Assembly (NCBI GenBank): GCA_022432975.1
Contig: CM039506.1
Coordinates: 17,744,121-17,808,120 of the forward strand
DNA: 64,000 bases
Reading direction: 5' to 3'
Source of the DNA: Begonia masoniana
Taxonomy: Eukaryota; Streptophyta; Magnoliopsida; Cucurbitales; Begoniaceae
The notes beneath the pieces were generated by a model. It did not search any database and was not told where the DNA came from. It worked only from the letters and a program-made list of their open reading frames with translations. The position numbers were made by a program, and so were the translations under genes. Shown in pieces: positions 12,070 through 22,691 of the stretch (its first letter is position 1; every line of letters begins with the position of its first letter).

Positions 12070-12512
12070 TCTAACGACCTCATTTCCCAGCAAGATATTG
12101 TCCGCTCTGGGGATTGGGCCGCAGCCCAATATCCTCCTCTCACGGCTTTATTTGGCGAGAACTTCCCGGAAGGTCACCCAACCTGGAATTGCTCTCACCG
12201 AATCACTTTTAACTTCGGAGTTCTTACGGGATCCGTTGCCAATTGTGCTCCAAAACGCGTCTTGCTATGTTGGGAGGGTCTCTTTACATATGTTTCATTT
12301 CCACATACTTCCCCAAGCGATGTGGGATTGTGACAACCCCCTTTTTACGACTCGTCACCTTCCAGTTCACCCGCGCGGACGTACCGCCATCCGGGTTCCG
12401 GTTCGTGCAGCCATCGTACCCATACGTGCTTTGTTTGGCAAGAACTTCCTGGAAGGTCACCCAACCTGAAATTGTTCTCGCCAAAGCACTTTTAACTTCA
12501 GAGTTCTTAAAT
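12070..12512 (-). repeat. Cassandra LTR D, truncated, plus an LTR fragment
   Basis: 12070-12428 is a minus-orientation LTR with a mutated terminus (TCTAACG instead of TGTAACG) that lacks its outer end. It is followed directly by a second minus-orientation fragment (12429-12512) carrying the 5S-like part of another LTR. Confidence 0.75.
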
Positions 12513-12590
12513 GATTAAGAACTCTGAATGCACGTATGAGTGTGTACCCATACGTGCATATTCGGAGTTCTTAATCATTTAAGAACTCCG
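12500..12590. repeat. Inverted-repeat centre of the Cassandra complex
   Basis: Arms CAGAGTTCTTAAATGATTAA and TTAATCATTTAAGAACTCCG meet around a short spacer holding two CACGTATG-type motifs. Left of it all Cassandra parts are in minus orientation; right of it all are in plus orientation. This is the junction of the two opposed halves. Confidence 0.85.
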
Positions 12591-13185
12591 AAGTTAAAAG
12601 TGTTTCGACGAGAGCAATTTCAGGTTGGGTGACCTTCTGAGAAGTTCTCGCCAAACAAAGCCGTGAGGGGAGGATATTGGGGGTTGGCCCAATCCCCAGA
12701 GCGGACAATATCTTGCTGGGAAAAATGGGTTGTTACAAATGGTATCAGAGCATGTACCCTACCGGAAATGTGGCCAACGAGGACGTTGGGCCCCCGAGGG
12801 GGGGTGATTGTGATGACCCGAATATGCACGTATGGGTACGATGGCTGCACGAACCGGAACCCGGATGGCGGTACGTCCGCGCGGGTGAACCGGAAGGTGA
12901 GGGGTCGTAAAAAGGGGGTTGTCACAATCCCACATCGCTTGGGGAAGTATGTGGAAATGAAACATATGTAAAGAGACCCTCCCAACATAGCAAGACGCGT
13001 TTTGGAGCACAATTGGCAACGGATCCCGTAAGAACTCCGAAGTTAAAAGTGATTCGGTGATAGCAATTCCAGGTTGGGTGACCTTCCGGGAAGTTCTCGC
13101 CAAACAAAGCCGTGAGGGGAGGATATTGGGCTGCGGCCCAATCCCCAGAGCGGACAATATCTTGCTGGGAAATGGGGTCGTTACA
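12568..13185 (+). repeat. Plus-orientation Cassandra half: partial LTR, internal domain, LTR E
   Basis: A partial LTR (12568-12735) starts within the 5S-like box. The internal domain 12736-12807 has PBS TGGTATCAGAGC and a G7 polypurine tract. Full LTR E (12808-13185, 378 bp) runs TGTGATGACCC to GGTCGTTACA and abuts the right TCCAT. Confidence 0.87.
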
Positions 13186-13190
13186 TCCAT

Positions 13191-14190
13191 TTAGAAGATG
13201 AATTCACAAACTTATCAGCCTTATTACCCGTCACTGTAAAACCCTGTAACACATACAAATTTACAGAATTCTGATGTCCCTTTAACATGACGAGAGCACC
13301 TCTACTGATATTCATAACTCCACCTACAACACTGTACTTGTACCCTTTTGTATCTACAACTCAATGAGATCAGATTCTTCTTCAACCCAGGAACATGTCG
13401 CACATTACACAATGTCCTCACAACTCAATCAAACATCCTGATTCTAATGGTACCAATACCAACTACCTTACAAAGTGTGTTATATTACCCATTAACATGG
13501 CACCTTCTGAAACGATCTCATATGTCGAAAACAAATTCCAATTATATCTCATATGAAACAAACAAGCTGTATTTAGAATCCAATCCTTGTTTGGGTTTGA
13601 GTTTCCTTTTGATACAACTAAAATATCTCCACCACTATAATCTTCTACTTCTGCGACAACTACTTCACTGAACATCATCGATTGTTTTCCATTCTGAATA
13701 GCTCTCTTAAAATTCTGCAATTCCTCGCACTCAGACTTAATGTGCTCCTTCTTTTGACTGAAGTAAAAGATTCTATCTTGGTTTCTTGACTTTAATCTGT
13801 CTTTCACACCTTGTACATCATCACTGCCTTTGTTATTTGACTATCTTGTTCTCACTCAAACGACTTGTCCCTCTTTTAGAGACTCGAATCCAATAACAAT
13901 TTGCTTTATCTTCTCATTCATAACAAGATACCATAAACCTCTTTCAAAGATAGACTTTCTCTATTGTATAAGATTGTATCCCTGAAAGAACCATATGAAG
14001 TAAAGAACGACCGCAATAGAATTAACCCCCAAATCTTCCACATCGTACTTGCATCTCATAGTTTCCAAATCTGAAACTAACTCCTTGAGTGTGATCAAGT
14101 GTTATTCAACTTAACTATCTTTCATCAACTAATGAGAATATAAACGTTGCTTCAGATGCAACTTACTAGTTAGAATTTTTTTCATACATA
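13191..14190 (-). pseudogene. Ty1/copia gag and protease remnant
   Basis: Fragmentary frames on the minus strand recall copia Gag (about 14180-13800), then a zinc-knuckle relic around KKEHIKSECEELQ near 13740, then a protease relic with DWILNTACLFHMR near 13560, where copia normally has a D-S/T-G-type motif. Several stops interrupt it. It belongs with 7201-8115, before the Cassandra insertion. Family recognition is from motif order, not a search. Confidence 0.7.
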
Positions 14191-17100
14191 ACTGCTCCAT
14201 TTTTACCATAATTTAGCGGCAGTTTTTTCATTGGTTTTATTGTCATGATTTTTGGCTAGACTTTTTATCTTGGTTAGGAGAGAAAGTATTCGTTATGTGC
14301 TTTATTTATATCATGAAAGTTTACGTTTTTCATTGAACAATCTATCATGATGTTTATTACTTAATTCGAATTGTGTCGATAGACTAATTTGATGTTACAT
14401 GTTCCTATTGTATCGATAGGTAGATAGGGATTTTAAGATGCATGATTGATTAAATAAATTCAATTGTTGCAAAGTTGTTGACATTAATTTATTTGGCATT
14501 GAGAATAGGACTTCAAGAAAATTCGAATCAAGTTTTTATTATTTTAAAGTCGAAAGAAACTCTAGGTCGAATTTAACTAGGCAGTTCGATAGAACCAGAG
14601 AAAAATATTCATTCTCGCTGTTTTGTGAAAAATACTGTAGCTTTTTGTAGCATCGATAGTAAATTGTATGTAACGAGGAAATCGACCCTAACAAAGACTT
14701 TTACCATATTTATCTTCTTAATTCATTTCAAATTGAGTCTTTATTAATTATGAGTAATTTTATTTTATCATTCATTGCCACTCATCCATTTTCAGTATTT
14801 TCAATTTTATTTTTATAGAATTTTATATCAAATTAGATTTAGTTAAGAATATCCTCGTGGGATCGATTTTTACTTACTTTATTACTTCGTTAACGACACG
14901 TGCACTTGCGTTAGGTATAGAAAATCACTAACAGTAACGTCTCGAAAATTTAACTCATATTATCTCTTTGCTTTTTTTAAACATCTTTTGAGTTTGATAT
15001 GATATACCATTTGAATTTACACATGTAAACATCCCCTTCTTATAAGTCCTCAAACTCAAACAAATATACATGATTAAGTTTTTCATTCAAAAAGAGTTGC
15101 AAGCGGAATACATTAACTATTTTTAAAACATTTATACCAAAATATGTCATGTATAGGCCTTTTTCCCATGGGTCAAAATCGCTATAACAACTCAAGCGCT
15201 CCACTATGGATATGCTTCTTTATTCTTCTTGATCAACATGCATATCATCCTTTACTTCCTCACCTACATCACAAGATTCAAACTATAAGCCTAATGCTCA
15301 ACAAGTAATATATAATATGATATGAAAATGAAATTCTATTCTTTATAGAATATGAAGTTTCTAATTTCTTTCTTTTCTTTTTGTTTCATTAATATTTATC
15401 ATTGTTGGAATCAATGCCACTAAAGCTGAAATCATTGGAGAATTCAATTCCGTCAATACTAAGATCATGTTTTACAATTAGAAGGGCGATCAATCCCCCC
15501 AAAGCTGAAATGTTTATCATTGGGGCTTCGTTCATCAAAGCTATTTTAATTAGGGAACTCGTCCACCAAAGCTATTTACATTAGGGCCTAAGCCACCAAA
15601 GTTGTGCCCATTGATGAACTTAACCACTAAAGCTTAATATCATTGAGGAAATTCATTTCCCAAAAGTTGCACATCATTGTTATTTCGTTTCTTCCTAGCA
15701 ATTCGATGTAAAACATGCACATATAAATATTTTCTTTCCTTTCGTACGAAATGTTTACATGATGCATAAAAAACACTCATATTCATGCTAACAATAATCA
15801 TTCCAGACTAATAAGATTTCATGTCATACTTCACATATCACGAAGTTCTATAACATGTTAACTACCAACTTTATCAAACATATCAACAACATAACATAAA
15901 ACCCTAGAATCTTGTGATATAGGCTAAAATGGCTAAACACATGCACACAATACTTACATTAAGTTCTTTACATAATTTACAATAATTGATCAAAATGCTT
16001 TAGGAGTTGATAAACCTAGAACATATGAATTTCACCATTAGCATCATCATGCATCCACAATTTAAAACATGTATATCTCTTTCTATACTCATCCAATTTG
16101 AGTAATTCTTAAGCCAATGGTTCCCTAAATATGTGTACACTACACAAACTAAGCATGAATATTCAACAACATTGGCTTTGAACATAATGTAGCAATTCAA
16201 TGCTTAATGAATCAGAATTTCAGAATATAGCTCACTGTTTTGCATGTACTTCAAAACCTCATATCTCATGGTATACATATTCAATTACTGCGATTCCAAA
16301 GTTCATAGTTCACTCAAGATGTCTACTTTAACATTGCCAAACCATTTAACAATTGGAAACCATTAGGTTAGGCTAATAATAACAAAACTGAAACTTTCTA
16401 GTTTTTTCATAGTTTTGAACGAACATGACATTATATGCTTAAACATGTATGGATTGACAATTTTTTTCATTTACAATCATAAGTATGATCTTATAACATG
16501 ATTATATACTTTTTAAGCTAAAAGCAATGAGCATAGGACCATATACAACAACTTATCATACCATCACATAATACTCAAAATATAACATCTCTTGTATAAC
16601 ATTTTCGCCACCAAACAATAGAATTTATTCAACTCAAAAGAAAAGCTACATCTTACCTTCAATATCTATAGAGAAGCTTGAAATTTCGTGGGTGTCTTGG
16701 CTTTCAAATGAGAGCTATCTTTAGCTAAAATCAATTTTGTTAAGCGAGAGAAACAATGGACAAGGATGAGGTGCCAAAACATTGGTGTGATGAGTAAGCA
16801 ACAGTGCTTTGTTGTTTTAAGCCGTCATTTCTCTCCTTCCTAATCATTAATGGATATACTTCATTTGACTTATCCACAAATTGTCACTCAAGCTTTAAAA
16901 ATGAGTGAATATCCAACTTTTGGGCTTGACTCTTTAACTTACGGGCTTCCACACTTAGCCCACGAGCTTGCACCTATTTTTTTTATAAGAAACTTTACTC
17001 TTCTAAGAGCTCACTCCCCATTTAACTTTCCTTCATTTATTGATCTTTCTTAACCCTTAGTAGTTCACTAAATTTTCTACATTCAAATCTAAAATACACC

Positions 17101-17449
17101 TTACACCGTTTAACAACATAACACAAAACAATCAATATAAATTTAAACACAAGACATCATTTACATAAGAGAAATCATGCACTAAAATGTGTGGGTGTTA
17201 AAAGATCCCTTTTTTACGTCCTCCTATTTATTTTCTTGAGCGTTATTCTTTGTTCTGGTGACAAATTCTTTGTTGTTATTCTCCTTATTTGTCATTTGTA
17301 TAAATTATTTGATATTTGATATTTTATTGCATGCACAATACTTATTGGATTCATTTAAGGTTTGGATTATCTTATTTTCATGTGGTCGCTATAGGGATTT
17401 CTGCCAATTCTTTGTGGACCATGACTTAATTAAATTAAAGTCTTCTGCT
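14191..17449. other. AT-rich intergenic DNA with possible LTR relics
   Basis: No gene seen. 14840-14935 contains ATCCTCGTGGGATCGA and GACACGTGCACTTGCG, reminiscent of ends of Athila/Tat-type gypsy LTRs (weak inference). The rest is low-complexity AT-rich sequence with short chance frames. Confidence 0.45.
15410..15690. repeat. Degenerate minisatellite, ~30-35 bp units
   Basis: About seven diverged units share the core CCACCAAAGCT...CATTRGGG, for example at 15495, 15535, 15566, 15592 and 15624. Unit length drifts and no two units are identical. Confidence 0.75.
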
Positions 17450-18436
17450 GTGACACCTAACCTTGGGTTGAGTGGTCGGGTTCTCTCCAATAATTGAGTC
17501 GCTCAACCCAGATAATGCCGAGGTAGAATAGACAACTATTTGGGGAAGGAAGGATTCAGATAATGCCGCGCATAACAAAGCTCATAACGCGTCGATCTAC
17601 CGACTCCAGACCGAATAATCTGGGTTTAGTTGAAAACTTACATTATCCAGGAATCGTGGGGGTAGAGAGATTGAGCTTTCAAGAAAGTTCGCCGTCCATT
17701 TGCGATGATGATGTTTAAAAGCTAATTTAAAAACACTAACTAATTATGCAAAGGTGAAAGCTGCAAGGCAGCATTGCTTACGTTGGAGAAAGAGTAGATA
17801 TACCCAACCAAAGAGCGCTTTCAGATACTTTTTCTCATATATTATAACAAGATGAATTACAGACCCTTATATATTCGGGTAGGGAGATTATTCTAGAAAG
17901 AATGTAAAAGAGAATAGAGTTAACGACTGCTACCATTTGTCGACAAAACACGAGTGGCAGTCCACTAAACAATACAACGCAGCTTAGAGTCTTCAACAAC
18001 TACCATTTTATTCGGGAAAGGTCATTGCCTGCGCAGTGATAAATTCAAATTTACCTTCCATCTGTCAATCACATTGATGACAGCTTAACCTATCTGAAAA
18101 CAACACGGTAATATTTCCAGTTATAAAGGGAATAAACAGTAAATATTCTAGAGAAAGAGAGGGAGACGGAAAAAACCAGAGTTTTGGGGTATTCACTCGT
18201 TGATCCAACGGCTATGGAAAGAGGAAAAAAGCTCTGTAAGTATTACTTCCTACTGTCATCATTTTGTTTAGAATAGCCGCAGACCCTTGACCAACTTCCA
18301 AGAAATTTAATCCAATAAATGAGAGTACATCGAGAGTGTCAAGATTTATAGGCGACAAATTGCCTCAAGATGACATTTTCCAAATATCATAAAGATTGAA
18401 TACGAGGTTAGTGAAGTTACATGAAATAGTGTAAAA
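17450..18436. other. Unassigned sequence downstream of CLPP6
   Basis: More mixed in composition than its surroundings. It contains two copies of CAGATAATGCCG (about 17509 and 17558) and no convincing frame. It might be an old repeat. The part nearest 18436 should hold the CLPP6 3' UTR; no clear polyadenylation signal was assigned. Confidence 0.4.
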
Positions 18437-21400
18437 TCAATATTCAGTTTCCAGCACCCCATCTATCAGTCCAAACTCCAATGCCTACAAAGAACATTAT
18501 AAATATCAGTTGCAGGAAGTGCTCTAAGAAACTATATCTTTCTAATTTTAGTATCCAGATTGATGTGTTTTAAGAAGCTAGATTTGAAGTTTAGATAGGA
18601 AAATTACCTCGGACACAGACAGAAATCGATCCCTTTCAGTGTATTGTTGCACTTTTTCAAGAGATTGGCCGGTGAAAGCAGAATACATCTTGTCAATTTT
18701 CTGCATCATGCGATACATAATATATATTACCAAAGTCCAATATATTGACAAGAAAAACAACGCTTAGGATGTAAATGATTGCGCAACTACGAGGCTAAAA
18801 CCCAAGAAATTCAGAAAGTAGGCAATCTGGTCAATTTTTAACCAGCCAAGGTCAACTATTAACCAGATTACAGCTTTTTTTTAACTGGAAACAAATTGTT
18901 TCGATTGGGTGCACAAGGACTGGAATAAGCAATATCCAAAATTATCCCCTTAATGAGAACAAGGAAACTGACATGACGAGATTGAACTGCTTCGTTCACT
19001 TGCCGCCTCACATCTTCCACATGACCCTGCACTCAGAAAGTTGACATTCCATTTCATCAGTAATGTTCACTCTTTTAAAACAAACGAATACCAAGCAGAA
19101 ACTTGTGCTTGTGATTCTATTTCAAACAGTATTATTTACCCATTACTAGGACTGCCAAATCATATACAAAGGACAAGAAAATCTATTGGATGTTTTAATG
19201 TTAAAAAATTGACTGAGCGTGCTTTGGTAGCTCGTGATTAATAACTTTCTGACAGATTCGCTCTATTATTATTGCCTCCTATTCTCGAGGGAGTGATCGG
19301 GATTAAATTCCTACTTGTCTATGTTTACATAAGAGAATATTTCAAATAGCAATAGTTGGCATAAATATGTGGCATCCATTCCAGAATAGTCGTTCTTATT
19401 AAAACAATATTAACATGGTGCTGTGGAAAATGAGGAATAGTACAAAATTAATTTACCCCGCAGCCGCTTTGTGGTTGGTGTATCATTATACGGGCATTTG
19501 GCATGGCATAACGCATTCCCTTTTCTCCCCCCGCAAGGAGAAGAGCACCTTGACTTGCAGCAACACCAAAACATACCGTCCCAACCTTAGGTTTTATCTG
19601 AAAGCATGACACATCATAAGATGATTAGCACACATATATGAATATGTAGTGTAATAGTATACAACGTTGGAATTTGAAAAGTTAGCAGTTCGAGCGAGTG
19701 ACTAATAGATCACTGGATACTCAGTAAAGATGAAACACAATGACAGGAACCTTCACCAATAAAATAAATAAATAAGAGGCACATTAAAAATAGAGAGATT
19801 ATAACTTTACCCAAGACATACAGTCATAAATTGCTAGTATGGAATATGTGCTTCCACCAGGGCAGTTCAAATATATCTGATGGGATGAAAAATTTAATCC
19901 AGTTAGAAATCTGAATTTCAAGTTCTCGAATTTGCAGCACCCACAAAACTTAACAAGACTGAAAACAACAACTCACCAAGATATCTGAATCCTCATCAAT
20001 GGTTGCTAGAGTGACAAGTTGGGATATAACACGTTGTGCCACCTGTGAGTTGACAGGTTGTCCAATAAAAATGATTCGGTTCCTAAATAGTACAGTTGAA
20101 AGGTCCAAAGGTCCCCCTGGTGTCATCACTGCAGGCATTAGGGGCGGATTCCCCTTCTTTGCTTCTATAACTCCATAACTGTATGAAACAACTTTAATGT
20201 GGAATAGCCTACGATTTACTATAAAAAAATAATCAAAATGAGAGGACAATTTTACTGGACATACTAAAAAAATGAAATTTAGGGTTGTTACAAGGCCAAA
20301 TTTTATATTTTAGATAAGAACAAACAACAATATCAATGAGAAAGAAGATACAAGAGAGAAGGAGAGTCTTCAAAAGAAGAAAACAATTAATGCTATACAA
20401 GAGTCAGCCCATTGAAAAATAACAAAAAGAAGGGAGCATGCCTAGAAGACCATTTAGCCACAGGGAACTTATCTTTGTCCCACAAAATAGACACATCAAC
20501 ACAACAATCCTTCATAAACTAAAAAGTTTTTATAGCCGTAAAATTCACCAAAAAACAAAAAAAAAATAATGATCCACAAACCATAGAAGACGTGTCTTTG
20601 TAATTTAGATTTTAATGAAAATGGACTACAAAAAGGAAAAAGTAACACACTTGGTTGTATAAGCTAAATTGAGTTGGACGAAGAAGTAACAAATGCTTGC
20701 TAAAGTTGAAGTGAAGAAACAAGTAATTCAAAAAATGCTCTCTAAATATGATACATAAGAAGTACCACTTGGTAGCAGAAGCCATGAAAATATTATCTTA
20801 ACTAATATATATATTACTTATGGGAAACATCTCAGTCGTCAAGATTAATAAACAACTACTGCTCAGATAAAAGGTTTCTCTCAAATACTTGTCAAACATG
20901 ATCTTTTTTCAGCAAAATGATTTGTTTGATGAAGAAAAAGTTCGGTATACTTTCCTACAAAAGATGGAATAGTAAGGTTTCAAGCGATAACACATGTACA
21001 TTCTGATAGAAAGTTGGTCCCCAAAATTATAAATTGCCAAATAAATAGAACTCCATATTGACAATTAAGCCAAAAGATGGGGATACCTTGTGCTGGAGTT
21101 ACGATCTTTTTCGTTAATATTTAGAGGAATCCCACTAGATTTACTTGATAGTCCTTCAAAGAGAAATAAATTAGCAAATAGTTAGTGGTACTGCTAAAAA
21201 ATAAACACATATGAACCATAGTATCTACATGATCAGGGAATCACCAAATATTGAACTCGAGAGATTAATGAATTAAATGACAGGAATTAGGACGTCTCAA
21301 ACATGAAAATTTCATGTCAAATTAAGAATATACTGCAACTAAACCCAAATGAACCGAGCAGACTGAGGTGTAAAATAAAATTAGCAATTTCCAAAAATTG

Positions 21401-21750
21401 GCGAGGTTCTAGGTGTCCAAGTGCCGAACTAAAGCATTCTCGTTTACCTTACAGTTTTTTAACGAAAGCAACAAAACGAGAAATCCTCCGTGAAAAAGAA
21501 ATACCAATTGAGGAAGAACCACCATAAGGACTGCGAAGGGCAGAGACTATCGATCTCAGCGAGTTTCTACACAAAAAGCAAGGCAAACGAACACAAAAAA
21601 AACTGGTTATTTGCGTTTATTAGTGAAGGAATGAACAAATTACTAGGTAAAGATATCGCACTACCTTGGACAGAAAATAGGAATATGAGAGGTTTTGCTG
21701 CGCGACGCGACTGAGAAGCTGAGAGAGGAAGTGAAAGCTGAAGCTACCAT
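18437..21750 (-). CDS. CLPP6: Chloroplast ATP-dependent Clp protease proteolytic subunit, ClpP6 type, 9 exons
   Basis: Serine-protease subunit of the plastid Clp core, which degrades unfolded stromal proteins delivered by ClpC/D chaperones. Exons, high to low: 21665-21750, 21505-21566, 21087-21153, 19977-20178, 19811-19876, 19457-19597, 18973-19026, 18608-18700, 18437-18484. Phases join cleanly into 272 aa, near the 271 aa I recall for Arabidopsis ClpP6. The Ser/Ala/Thr-rich start ([18 protein letters not shown]) fits a transit peptide. Landmarks: [33 protein letters not shown]. The catalytic triad is retained: Ser in [14 protein letters not shown], His in MIHQPQ, Asp in TERDRF, unlike ClpR paralogs. 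One feature to verify is the exon at 18973, which ends SRH with a GTCAGT donor where I expected SRQ. No frameshift or stop is seen. Confidence 0.95.
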
Positions 21751-21754
21751 TTCG

Positions 21755-21825
21755 AGGGGAGAGAGAGAGAGAGCTAGAGAGACAGATATGAAAGTTTTCC
21801 TTCAGCAAAAAAAAAAAAAAAGGAT
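21755..21825. repeat. GA-rich and poly(A) simple repeats upstream of the CLPP6 start
   Basis: GAGAGAGAGAGAGAG at about 21759-21773 and an A15-type run near 21808-21822. On the gene strand these are CT-rich and poly(T) tracts within the first ~75 nt upstream of the ATG, a common plant 5' UTR composition. Confidence 0.8.
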
Positions 21826-21989
21826 TTTGGAAAGCCTACGGTGAAGTGTTCTGAGTTAGGGCTTTCATATTTCTCAACCCCATTTTATCTTCCCCCATCT
21901 CCCAAGCTACAACTCCATGTCAACAACAACAACAATAATAGAGAAATGAATTAATCAAAACTACCCTTCGTACTAATATTTTTTAAATT

Positions 21990-22193
21990 AAGGGAAAAAA
22001 CCAATTATAGACATGTACTACGAGTTATTTTCAATTATAAACACAAACTATTAATTTTTACAATTCAAAACATGTACTTTGAATAATGTTCCAATTATAG
22101 ACATGCCGGACGGACGGACTCACTCTCCGTCCGTCCGGACCTCATTTTCGCCAGACAGCGGACGGACGGTCTATATTACCGTCCGTCCGCTTA
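21990..22193 (+). repeat. Left terminal inverted repeat of the Mutator-like element
   Basis: It shares an AT-rich outer half (ATAGACATGTACTACGAGTT and similar) and the first two palindromic units with the right end. Divergence starts after the second unit. Confidence 0.9.
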
Positions 22194-22612
22194 AATGAAC
22201 GAATCATCTGCTGCCACGTCTTCCGGACGGACGGAAACTTTCAGCGTCCGTCCGCTGAAGCGGGTTGATCAAATTAACGAAAAACCTGCCACAAACTCCG
22301 AACGGACGGACTATTATACCGTCCGTCCGTAGTAGTTTTCAGTAAAAACCCTATAAGAACTACCGCGGTAGTTTTCGTAAAGTACCAATTCTAACCGCGG
22401 TAAGTTCGGTTTTCTCGATCTTCTTTGAGAACGGACGGACGCTGTTGTCTGCGTCCGTCCGGCCGATCTTCGGAAGAATACGGACGGACGGAATAATACC
22501 GTCCGTCCGCAGTTTGGCAAAATTCTCCGAAGCGGACGGACGGAAAAATACCGTCCGTCCGTAGTTTTGTAAATATTTTCTGCGGACGGACGCAAGATGC
22601 TCCGTCCGTCCG
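22106..22612. repeat. Left array of eight GGACGGACGG palindromes
   Basis: Each unit is CGGACGGACGG, 8-12 variable bases, then CCGTCCGTCCG, forming a hairpin of 10-12 bp stem. Units: 22106-22138, 22158-22190, 22223-22254, 22299-22330, 22431-22461, 22480-22510, 22532-22561, 22582-22612. The array ends about 80 bp before the transposase ATG, so it overlaps that gene's promoter or leader. Confidence 0.92.
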
Positions 22613-22691
22613 TTCTTTCGCAGTTTTGTTTTTTTGTTTTGAATGACACTTAACTTTATTTTCTATTCGTTTTTGCAGATACTCCTCGTAA

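Larger units (their letters stand above)
8116..13185. mobile_element. Composite Cassandra TRIM with opposed halves, TSD TCCAT
   Basis: Cassandra is a terminal-repeat-in-miniature retroelement whose LTR carries 5S rRNA-derived sequence. Identical TCCAT repeats (8111-8115, 13186-13190) flank the complex. The left part holds four LTRs in minus orientation with ~70-bp internal spacers, each with a tRNA-Met-type PBS (TGGTATCAGAGCC, or close variants) and a G-rich PPT. The right part has a partial LTR, an internal domain and a full LTR in plus orientation. LTRs start TGTGATGACCC and end GTCGTTACA. A solo gypsy LTR (9194-11747) interrupts the third LTR. Identification rests on the 5S-like box and PBS; the arrangement is seen directly. 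Confidence 0.88.

Noticed and set aside
22106..22612. CRISPR-like array of regularly spaced palindromic repeats
   Set aside because: Spacing varies from about 50 to 130 bp, stems lie on both sides of each loop, the array is mirrored at the other end of a transposon, and the genome is a plant nuclear one.
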